64,000 nt of DNA, from assembly GCF_042685745.1 (NCBI RefSeq), contig NZ_JBHUNT010000001.1, positions 558,001 to 622,000 of the forward strand, given 5' to 3'. This DNA comes from Prauserella_A oleivorans. Its GTDB lineage: Bacteria; Actinomycetota; Actinomycetes; Mycobacteriales; Pseudonocardiaceae. This document shows positions 26,644 to 33,448 of this stretch, piece by piece; position 1 is the first letter of the stretch; every line of letters begins with the position of its first letter. Both the position numbers and the translations under genes were made by a program. The notes under the pieces are model-generated. The model was not told the origin of the DNA and made no database searches. It saw nothing but the letters and a program-made list of their open reading frames with translations.

Positions 26644-27744
26644 TCACCGCAGGGTTTTGGGCAACGCGATCCGTGCCCGGCGGATCTCCTCGAGCAATCG
26701 CGTCTTGCGCCGGTGCGTCGCGGCCAGGTCCGTGACGAACTCGCTGAACTCGCCGGCCGTGCCCGCCCGCCGGTGCAACGTACGCAGCCGCCGCAGCTGC
26801 GCGGCCGCCCGGGCGTAGTGGGCGGCGTCCTTGCGGGCGATCAGCTCCTCGATGTGCCGGCGGTACACCGCGATCATGTCGGCGGGCGGCTGCTCGCTCG
26901 CGGCCTTCCACGCCTCCTCGTCCCTACCGTCGGCCAGCAGTACCGCCACGGGTTCGACGGGCCGGGCCGCGTGGGCGCCTTCGAGTTCCTCGACCGGCGA
27001 GCCCCGCCGAGCCGCCGGGTCGTTGCCCAGCGCCCGCGCGGCGTGCGCGATGGCGTCGGCATGCCTGCCCGCTGCGCGGAGCACCCGCACGATCTTGAGG
27101 CTGACGTCCAGGCGGGGCAGCTGCTCGGACAGGATGCGGACGACCGTGTCGACGTCGCCGGTGACCTCCGCGATCTCCTGCTGGAGCCGGCGCGCGGTGT
27201 GCCGCCGCCCGGAATCGTCCACGTCGAGCAACTTGTCTACTGTGGACTTGACGCGGGCGATTCCCTGCTCCCCCAACGCTTCCGCGAAGTCGGGCAGCGA
27301 GATGTCCGGCCAGCCGGGCGTGCCGAACGCCATGCCGAGGAACCAGTCGGCGAGCCGGCTCGGCGGCGGTGGGTGGGCGGCACACGCCCGCGCGTACAGG
27401 GCGACGGCGCGCTCCAGCTGCGACTCGCCCACCGCGCCCTCGGTGTCGCCGAGGGCGGCGGTGATCTTGTCGACCGCCCTGCGGGCGAGCGGCGCGACGT
27501 CGGCCTGGGTGCCGCCGTCCAGGAGCCGCTGGAGCGTGTCGAGGACCGACGTCACCTGCACGGCCTCCTCCGCGGGCCGCGCGTCGTCGAGGAGATCGCT
27601 GACCTCGGCGAGCTCACCGCCGTGTGCCCGGGCGAGCAGCCGTCTGCGGAGTTCCGGATCGCGGTCGGCCTGCTCGCACAGCAGGTCCGCCAGCGTCGCC
27701 GAATCGAGCGAACGGAGGAACGCACGCAGGTCCGGTTGGCTCAC
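26644..27744 (-). CDS. DUF6880-like helical-repeat protein
   Basis: A 366-residue all-helical protein. The N-terminal 'FLRSLDSATLADLLCEQADRD' and the phrases 'ERAVALYARACAAHP', 'LADWFLGMAFG' and 'ARLIALPKTLR'-like basic end recall the region that follows the SWIM zinc finger in actinobacterial SWIM/DUF6880 proteins. No SWIM cysteines are present here. TPR-like helix pairs fill residues 100-340. It is 12 bases downstream of the helicase-like gene, so the two are an operon and may act together. Function unknown. Confidence 0.55.
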   Translation of the reverse strand: MSQPDLRAFLRSLDSATLADLLCEQADRDPELRRRLLARAHGGELAEVSDLLDDARPAEEAVQVTSVLDTLQRLLDGGTQADVAPLARRAVDKITAALGDTEGAVGESQLERAVALYARACAAHPPPPSRLADWFLGMAFGTPGWPDISLPDFAEALGEQGIARVKSTVDKLLDVDDSGRRHTARRLQQEIAEVTGDVDTVVRILSEQLPRLDVSLKIVRVLRAAGRHADAIAHAARALGNDPAARRGSPVEELEGAHAARPVEPVAVLLADGRDEEAWKAASEQPPADMIAVYRRHIEELIARKDAAHYARAAAQLRRLRTLHRRAGTAGEFSEFVTDLAATHRRKTRLLEEIRRARIALPKTLR

Positions 27745-27756
27745 CCGATCATCGTG

Positions 27757-29952
27757 TCACGAGATGTGGGCGGGTTGGTCACCGTCGCGTGCCGATCGCT
27801 CGACGGCCTGCCGTGGCTGGGGAATCAGCAGCTCGCCGGCCGGGCGAACCGTCAGCGCGCCGTCCCGGCGCAGGGCCTCGATCGCACCGAGCGGTGTGCC
27901 CGGCGCCGCGGCGCGGACCGCGGACAGGTCGGCGAGCAGGTAGAGCCGGCGGCACGGACGCGTGACAGCGGAGACGAACGCGCGGGTCCGGGCCGACCAG
28001 TCGTCGGTGGTGAGGTCGACGAGCACGGTCTCGAACTCCTGGCCGCACACGGTGCGGCCGGTGCCGACGGCGATGTCGAGACGGTCCCTGGCGGCGGTGG
28101 CCCAGGTTGCTGCCGCGGTGCGGTGTGGCGCGACCACCGCGGTGTCGCCGAGCGGCATCGCCGCGGCGACGGTGGCGTGGCGGGCAGGCTGACCACCCGT
28201 GTCGAGCAGGACGACCTCGGTCGCGACGCCGTCGCCGGACATCGTCGGCACGCCGAGGTGGTCGGCCAGCATGCGCACGGCGTCGCCGAACCGGTACTGC
28301 GTCGTGAGCACGTGGCAGCCGGGGTGTTCCTCGGCATCCTCGGGTTTGCGAATCCCACAGTGGGCGAACGCGGTCGGCACCGACCAGCGGCGAACCTCGG
28401 GCCGCTCACGCAGGCGCGGCGGCACGCGGGGGCCCGGGCTGCCGAAGTCGCCCGCGACCACCGCAGTGTGGCGGGCCAGGGCGACGGCGGCCAGCACCTC
28501 GGCCAGGCGCCGGCTACCGGCGTCGTCGACGAGCACCACGTCGAACAGTTCACCGTCCTCGAGCTCCGGCAGCGACGATGCCCGCGTGAGCAGTCCTGAT
28601 CCGGCCTGCCTGCGACGTTGGTAGGCACGATCGCCGAGCCACCACAGCCGTTCCTCCAGCCGACCGCGCCGGGCGGCGCGTTCGTCGCTCTCGGCACGGA
28701 GCCGCTCGCGTTCGTCGTGGAGGTCGGGAAGCTCGAGCCGCACGCACTCGGCGTGGAACCGCTGGTCCTGTGTGGACGGTGCGCCGACGGAGCGTAGCTG
28801 GGCGATCTTGCCGCGCAGATACTCCAGGCTCGTGTAGGCGTGGGCCTCGTCGCGGGCGGCGGCGTCGAGCCTGCGATGGGCGTCGGCGAGCGCGCGGTCG
28901 AGCTCGGCCGCGCGCTCCTCGGTCAGCGCGCGGCCACCGCACTCGGCCAAGCGCTCCGCGAGCTCGGAACGCCGTTTTTCGTTGGCTCGCAACGCTTTCC
29001 GGTCCGCCCGGCGACCCCGGTAGAAACGCCGGTGGAGGCGCTCGCTCAGCCTGGCGATGTCGCTCTCGGTGGTCGTGAGCCGGGCGGTGAGCGTGCGGGA
29101 CTCGGCGAGCAGTTCGCGCTGTTCGGCGACCTCGTCCCAGGCCGCCCGCGCCGTCCGGAGTTCCTGCCGGGCGGCGGCGAGTTCCTTGGCGGTGACGTCG
29201 TGTTCCTGCGATGCCTTGGCGAACTCCGGTTCCAGCAAGTGCGCGCGCCGATGGTTGGCGATGCGCTGCTCGACGGCCAGGAACGCGGCGTGGTCGAAGC
29301 CGGCGAGCGTGTGGTCCAGTTCGGCCAGTCGCCGCTCCTGCGCGCTGAGAGCCGCCAGCTGCTGCTGCACGGCGAGACGCTGCGGGTCGGCCGGCACGCT
29401 GAGGGCCTGTTCGGTGCCGGTGAGGAAGAGAACGCGCTTGCCGGAGCCGGCGAGCTCGTCGGCCGCCTTGGCGAGCAGGGTGGTCTTGCCGGTGCCGGGT
29501 GGGCCCCAGATCAGCCGGACGCCCGGCAGGAAGCACGCACCGTAGGGGTCGCCGTAGGCACGGTCCGGCCTGCCGTCGGCGAGCCGGTCGGCGAGCGGGG
29601 CGAAGTCGGCGCGGCGTAGCGTGCGGACCAGCGTGTCGCACTCGTCGCGAGTCCCCGTCCACCGGGCCCACACCCGAGCGCATTCGGAGGGCAGTGGACC
29701 GGGGTCGTCCAGCCACAGCACGCCGTGATGAAGCCGGGCGCCGACCGGGACGGCAGCGCCGCCTCGGGGGCCGTCGGAGCCGGCGAGGCGGATGTCGTGC
29801 AGCCGGCCGAGGCGTCGTCCGCGTAGATCCACGGCCAGGCCGCCGTCTTCGGTGCCGATCACTTCTCCGAGGTCGTGCCACTCGTCCTCGTGCGGTGCGT
29901 CGTCGCGTTCGGCCTCGGCCGCCCTCGCGGCTTCCCGGCGCCAATCGGCCAT
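27757..29952 (-). CDS. SF1-helicase-like ATPase with a long coiled-coil insert
   Basis: A 731-residue protein. The P-loop 'LIWGPPGTGKTTLLAKAADE' lies at about residue 150. A predicted coiled coil rich in Ala/Arg/Glu fills residues 185-420. A Walker B-like 'DVVLVDDAGSRRL' follows, then 'LTTQYRFGDAVRMLADHL' and 'QEFETVLVDLTTDDWS'. The Walker B DD in place of DE and a changed last motif ('SAVTRPCRRLYLLAD' where SF1 enzymes have the VALSRA type) suggest altered or regulatory helicase activity. The ATG at 29952 has GGGGGTG nearby; an in-frame extension upstream is not convincing. Confidence 0.68.
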   Translation of the reverse strand: MADWRREAARAAEAERDDAPHEDEWHDLGEVIGTEDGGLAVDLRGRRLGRLHDIRLAGSDGPRGGAAVPVGARLHHGVLWLDDPGPLPSECARVWARWTGTRDECDTLVRTLRRADFAPLADRLADGRPDRAYGDPYGACFLPGVRLIWGPPGTGKTTLLAKAADELAGSGKRVLFLTGTEQALSVPADPQRLAVQQQLAALSAQERRLAELDHTLAGFDHAAFLAVEQRIANHRRAHLLEPEFAKASQEHDVTAKELAAARQELRTARAAWDEVAEQRELLAESRTLTARLTTTESDIARLSERLHRRFYRGRRADRKALRANEKRRSELAERLAECGGRALTEERAAELDRALADAHRRLDAAARDEAHAYTSLEYLRGKIAQLRSVGAPSTQDQRFHAECVRLELPDLHDERERLRAESDERAARRGRLEERLWWLGDRAYQRRRQAGSGLLTRASSLPELEDGELFDVVLVDDAGSRRLAEVLAAVALARHTAVVAGDFGSPGPRVPPRLRERPEVRRWSVPTAFAHCGIRKPEDAEEHPGCHVLTTQYRFGDAVRMLADHLGVPTMSGDGVATEVVLLDTGGQPARHATVAAAMPLGDTAVVAPHRTAAATWATAARDRLDIAVGTGRTVCGQEFETVLVDLTTDDWSARTRAFVSAVTRPCRRLYLLADLSAVRAAAPGTPLGAIEALRRDGALTVRPAGELLIPQPRQAVERSARDGDQPAHIS

Positions 29953-30021
29953 GCCACCCCCTTCAGCCTCCACGAAGTAAACCAAGGGTGGCCGTCCGGG
30001 TACAGAAAGTAATCCGACAGT

Positions 30022-30354
30022 GTGATAGGCAGTCGGGTCGTGACGCTCGACGACCTCATCCAGCGGTTGCGGGACTTCGCCGCGGCCCGTGGCTGGGAAC
30101 CGGACCACACGCCGAAGAACCTCGTGATGGCGCTTGCCGGGGAGGTGGGCGAACTGACAGCACTGTTCCAGTGGCTGACCCCGGAGCAGTCGGCCGCGGC
30201 GATGGCGGAGCCGGAGCTGCGCGGGAAGGTGCTCGACGAGATCGCCGACGTGATGCTGTACCTGGCCCGGCTCGCCGACGTCCTCGGCGTCGACCTGCTG
30301 GCGGCCGCGAACGCGAAGGTCGACCGGAACGAGACACGCTTCCCCGCGCCGTAG
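30022..30354 (+). CDS. MazG-like nucleotide pyrophosphohydrolase (RS21-C6/dCTPase type)
   Basis: A 110-residue all-alpha NTP pyrophosphatase. The metal-binding EXXE-X12-EXXD pattern is visible as 'ALAGEVGELTALFQW' and 'VLDEIADVMLYLARL'. It probably removes non-canonical dNTPs. GTG at 30022 is the longest start; a GTG at 30040 giving VTLDDLIQRL fits family members as well and follows an AT-richer hexamer. It diverges from the helicase-like operon with 69 bases between. Confidence 0.82.
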   Translation: MIGSRVVTLDDLIQRLRDFAAARGWEPDHTPKNLVMALAGEVGELTALFQWLTPEQSAAAMAEPELRGKVLDEIADVMLYLARLADVLGVDLLAAANAKVDRNETRFPAP

Positions 30355-30422
30355 CCGTCACGCACCGGTGGCGGAGGTGGCCGTCGCGACCGTGACCGCC
30401 GTGCCCGGCGGCACGTGGCGCG

Positions 30423-31169
30423 TCAGCCGAACGGCGTCGTCGGGCGAGGCTGCAGCTCGCCGTCGACGTAGACGTCCACGCGCTCGTCGGCGAAGGCGAT
30501 CAGGCCGGCGATGCGCTGGCTCTCCGGCAACGGCATGCGATATGACCAGGCGAGGTCCTTCTGCTCGCCCACCGACCAGTACTCCGCCTGCCCCTTGTAC
30601 GGGCAGTGGGTGACCGTGTCGGTCGGCGTCAGCAGGTCGAGGCGCACGTCGGTCTTCGGCAGGTAGTAGCGCGTGGGCAGGCCGGTCTCGAACAGCAGCC
30701 ACGGGCGGGCCGACTCGGCGACCGTCACCCCGTCCACCTCGATCCGCACGTGCCGCGAGCTGGGCAGGATGTCCACGCGCTTGTGCGGGTCACGCGGGTG
30801 GGTGTAGACCTCCTCGTCCTCCTCGAACCAGTGGTCCATGGAGGTCCAGTCGAGGCGGACGGCGTCGCGGAGCTGTTCGAACGGCGAATCCGGGTACTCG
30901 GTGACGGCGTCCACGGCCTCGCGGTCGCCGACCCGCAGCGTGGACACGCGCCCCTCGCCCCGGCTCGGCGAGGGGCGCGTCCGTCCGGTCGGGACGAAGA
31001 GGTCGGTCCGCACGTCCGCGCGGGGGAGGTAGTACATCGGGTAGTACGGCACCTCCCACACCAGCAGGGGCCGCGTCGTGTCCGCCACGACGATCCCGGC
31101 GAACACGACCCGGACCCGCTTCGCGCCCTGCTCGACCCGCACCCGCCCCCGGCTCTCGGTAGTCGTCAT
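30423..31169 (-). CDS. Tandem DUF427 protein
   Basis: A 248-residue protein made of two DUF427 domains. The first spans about residues 10-120 ('KRVRVVFAGIVVADTTRPLL' then 'PYYPMYYLPRADV'). The second spans about 140-245 ('RHVRIEVDGVTVAESARPWL' then 'LPTRYYLPKTDVRLDLL'). The 'CPYKGQAEYWSV' motif occurs only in the second domain; in the first it is replaced by a Ser/Arg-rich 'PSPSRGEGRVS'. Function unknown. A similar two-domain form occurs in other actinobacteria. Confidence 0.83.
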   Translation of the reverse strand: MTTTESRGRVRVEQGAKRVRVVFAGIVVADTTRPLLVWEVPYYPMYYLPRADVRTDLFVPTGRTRPSPSRGEGRVSTLRVGDREAVDAVTEYPDSPFEQLRDAVRLDWTSMDHWFEEDEEVYTHPRDPHKRVDILPSSRHVRIEVDGVTVAESARPWLLFETGLPTRYYLPKTDVRLDLLTPTDTVTHCPYKGQAEYWSVGEQKDLAWSYRMPLPESQRIAGLIAFADERVDVYVDGELQPRPTTPFG

Positions 31170-31214
31170 GTGAGGGGCAACACACAGCCCGGGGCGGTTA
31201 TTTCGGCTGCTTCG

Positions 31215-31883
31215 TCAGCCCTGCCGCACGCCGGTCATGGTCGCGTAGGCCACGACGTTGTCGAGGTACTCGCCGGAGTCACGGTCGAAGTCGCCGCCGC
31301 ACGTGATGAGCCGCAGCTCCGGGCCGTCGGTGTTGCCGTACACCTGCTCAGTCGGGAAGGCGTCCTTGCCGTACTGCTCGACCCTCGTGATGGTGAACTC
31401 GACCGCGGAGCCGTCGTCGCGGTGGACGGTCGCCGTGTCGCCCGGGCTCAGCTCGTGCAGGCGGAAGAACACCCCGGCCACGCCGTCGTAGTCGACGTGG
31501 CCCGCGATGACCGACGGCCCGACCTCGCCCGGCGTGGGGCTCTTGGTGTACCACCCGGCGGTCACGGCGTCGTCCGGAACCTCGAGCTCACCATTGGGCT
31601 GCAGGCCGAGGTCGATGATCTCGTCCGTGCGGACGTCGATGGCGGGGATCTCGAGCCAGACCGGTTCGGACGCCGCGAGGGAGGCGGGGGTGCCGGTCTC
31701 GGTCGGTGGCGGCGGAGAACTGGCCTGCGTGGTCACCGGAGCCGGTGGCGGAGTGGATCCCGCCGCGACGGGTTCGGGATCCCCCGACACCACGGTGACC
31801 AGCACCAGGACCAGCGCCGCCACGGCGGCTCCGAGGCCGGCGACCACCGGCCACCGGAACCGCCGCTCGCGGACCTCACTCAC
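31215..31883 (-). CDS. Class F sortase
   Basis: A 222-residue membrane-anchored transpeptidase. There is an N-terminal helix at about residues 12-33, a Pro/Thr linker, then the sortase barrel from 'LEIPAIDVRTDEIIDLGLQP'. The catalytic His is in 'VIAGHVDYDGVAGVF' and the Cys in 'LRLITCGGDFDRDSGEY'; the Arg of FDR is the likely third residue. Its GTG overlaps the stop of the excalibur-domain gene (GTGA), so enzyme and substrate are translationally coupled. It probably attaches both neighbouring excalibur proteins to the envelope. Confidence 0.9.
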   Translation of the reverse strand: MSEVRERRFRWPVVAGLGAAVAALVLVLVTVVSGDPEPVAAGSTPPPAPVTTQASSPPPPTETGTPASLAASEPVWLEIPAIDVRTDEIIDLGLQPNGELEVPDDAVTAGWYTKSPTPGEVGPSVIAGHVDYDGVAGVFFRLHELSPGDTATVHRDDGSAVEFTITRVEQYGKDAFPTEQVYGNTDGPELRLITCGGDFDRDSGEYLDNVVAYATMTGVRQG

Positions 31884-32536
31884 GCCTCGATACCACCCTG
31901 GGCACGCCGCCGGATGACGACCGCGGCACCGGCACCGACCAGCACCAGACCACCGAGCGCGAGCAGGCCCGCGTCGTCGTCCGCCCGGCCGCCGGTGTCG
32001 ACTCCCCCGGACGGGTACACGCTGACCTGCTGGTCGTGGTCGCCGGACGTGCCCGCGAAGTGACGTTCACACGCCTCGCCGTCGTTGTCGGCGTCGAGGT
32101 TGTGCGGGTCGCTCGGGTCGGCGTCGAGCGTGGCCTGCGCCTGCGCCTGGGTCGCGAAGTCGGCGCAGTTCTTGTCGCTGAAGGCAGGCTCCGTCGTGGT
32201 CTGCTCCACCGGCGCGGGCTGGGGAGCGGGCTCAGTCGTCTCGGCCGGCGGGGGCGCCGGGGTTGTCGGGGTCGTCGGCTGGGCTCCTCTGGACGGGAGG
32301 CCTTCGCAGGCGACGCCGTCCTCCGGATCGCCGTCGAGGTCGTGCGGGTCGCTCGGATCCCTCTCGAGCTCCGCCTGCGCGTCTTCCTGGTACTCGAAGT
32401 CGCTGCAGTTCAGGTCCTGGAATGCGACCGCGGAGATCTCGGATGTGGCCTCCTCCGCAATGGACACACCAGTGAAAGCAAGGCTTGCCAAACCAACGGC
32501 GGAAACGACCGTCATAGAACGACGCAACAAGGACAC
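31880..32536 (-). CDS. Surface protein with two excalibur domains and a GGVDTG sorting tail
   Basis: A 218-residue secreted protein with a signal peptide (residues 1-27). Two excalibur-type calcium-binding modules, 'NCSDFEYQEDAQAELERDP' and 'NCADFATQAQAQATLDADP', each end in DXDXDGXXCE-like loops. A Pro/Thr linker separates them. The C-terminus has SGGVDTGG, an acidic spacer, a membrane helix and RRRAQGG, so it is a sortase substrate with GVDTG where LPXTG would be. Start at GTG 32536 with GAGAAAGG upstream. It is coupled to the sortase by a four-base overlap. Confidence 0.85.
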   Translation of the reverse strand: MSLLRRSMTVVSAVGLASLAFTGVSIAEEATSEISAVAFQDLNCSDFEYQEDAQAELERDPSDPHDLDGDPEDGVACEGLPSRGAQPTTPTTPAPPPAETTEPAPQPAPVEQTTTEPAFSDKNCADFATQAQAQATLDADPSDPHNLDADNDGEACERHFAGTSGDHDQQVSVYPSGGVDTGGRADDDAGLLALGGLVLVGAGAAVVIRRRAQGGIEA

Positions 32537-32543
32537 AGGTTGA

Positions 32544-32586
32544 CCTTTCTCGTCAGGAAACCCCAGTTCGGGAGCCGCAACCCGGC
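32544..32586 (-). promoter_or_regulatory. Conserved 5' leader, copy 1
   Basis: About 43 bases before the start codon are nearly identical to 33292-33335, ahead of the paralogous gene. The shared part reads (minus strand) TTGCGGCTCCCGAACTGGGG followed by a T/C-rich step and the GAGAAAGG ribosome site. CCC-GAACT-GGG can form a small hairpin just before the ribosome site. Confidence 0.55.
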
Positions 32587-32598
32587 TCGCGCACCGGC

Positions 32599-32790
32599 TT
32601 ATCGATCACCTCCCGAGAAAGCGTTACGCCTTGTTCGGAAAAACTTGTTCCCGCCAATCGCGAGTTTCTGGTCGGAACGTTTCCGCCGAGCCGGCCGGTA
32701 CCGGCCGGCATGGCGCGACCGACCCGCCACGGCGGCTCCGGTACCCGCGGAAACCGGCCACCGGAGCCGCCGCCGGCGGACCTCACTCAC
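32599..32790 (-). pseudogene. Remnant of a second sortase gene (N-terminus only)
   Basis: The first 24 codons after GTG at 32790, VSEVRRRRLRWPVSAGTGAA, match the start of the intact sortase (VSEVRERRFRWPVVAGLGAA). The GTGA overlap with the upstream excalibur gene is the same as in the intact pair. After codon 24 the similarity ends, the membrane helix is lost and a stop comes at 32599, so the sortase body is absent. This shows an ancestral substrate-sortase pair was duplicated and one sortase decayed. Confidence 0.75.
32690..32709. terminator. 20-bp perfect palindrome GCCGGCCGGTACCGGCCGGC
   Basis: The sequence equals its own reverse complement over 20 bases. It lies within the decayed sortase fragment, between the two excalibur genes. 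It could form a strong hairpin ending the upstream transcript or be a rearrangement scar. No U-tract follows. Confidence 0.45.
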
Positions 32791-33284
32791 GCCCCGGTAC
32801 CACCCTGGGCACGCCGCCGGGCGACGAACACGGCACCGGCACCCACCAGCACCAGACCACCGAGCGCGAGCAATCCCTCGTCGCCGCCGTCGTCCGAGCG
32901 GCCACCGGTGTCGACTCCACCGGCCGGCGGCACCACCTGTTGGTCGTCGCCGCCGTTCGTGGTGCCATCGTCGCCGCCGTCCGTGGGCGGGGTCGTGGTC
33001 GTCGTGGTCGGCGGAGTGCCATTCGGCGGCGGGGCCGGGGTGCCGTCCTCGCAAGCAATCCCGTCGTTGTCGGCGTCAAGACGGTGCGGGTCGCTCGGGT
33101 CGGCGTCGAGCGTCGCCTGAGCCTCGGCCTGTGACCCGAAATCAGCGCAGTCCAGGTCCTGCTGAACTGCCACCACGGACATGCCGGACGCCGCCGGATC
33201 GTCCGCAAAGGACACTCCGGTAAAAGCAAGGCCAGCCAAACCAATGGTGGAAATGACAATGATGGTGCGACGCAGCACGGACAT
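32787..33284 (-). CDS. Surface protein with one excalibur domain and a GGVDTG sorting tail
   Basis: A 165-residue paralogue of the gene at 31880. Signal peptide (1-28), one excalibur module ('DCADFGSQAEAQATLDADP' then 'LDADNDGIACEDG'), a Pro/Thr/Gly-rich stretch, and the tail PAGGVDTGG, an acidic spacer, a membrane helix and RRRAQGG. The tail and the membrane anchor are almost the same as in the paralogue, so both are probably sorted by the same enzyme. ATG at 33284 with GAGAAAGG upstream. Confidence 0.85.
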   Translation of the reverse strand: MSVLRRTIIVISTIGLAGLAFTGVSFADDPAASGMSVVAVQQDLDCADFGSQAEAQATLDADPSDPHRLDADNDGIACEDGTPAPPPNGTPPTTTTTTPPTDGGDDGTTNGGDDQQVVPPAGGVDTGGRSDDGGDEGLLALGGLVLVGAGAVFVARRRAQGGTGA

Positions 33285-33291
33285 GGGTCAG

Positions 33292-33335
33292 CCTTTCTCG
33301 TCAGGGAAGCCCCAGTTCGGGAGCCGCAAACCGGC
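33292..33335 (-). promoter_or_regulatory. Conserved 5' leader, copy 2
   Basis: Near-identical to 32544-32586 (see that entry). Similarity stops about 55 bases before the start codon, so the block covers the ribosome site and the proximal leader but not the wider promoter. Confidence 0.55.
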
Positions 33336-33448
33336 CCATAAAACGGATTAGCAAGTAACGGCCGTAAATGTCCATGCCACGTCACGAAAAAGTTCTTTCC
33401 AAGAAATACGTACATCTTGTTGGCGACTTTCCCGGTTCAGTGCGTCGT

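Noticed and set aside
32544..33335. CTGACGAGAAA in the leaders of the excalibur genes as a hammerhead-ribozyme core, or a c-di-AMP riboswitch
   Set aside because: The flanking helices of a hammerhead are absent, and the ydaO-type conserved blocks are not present.
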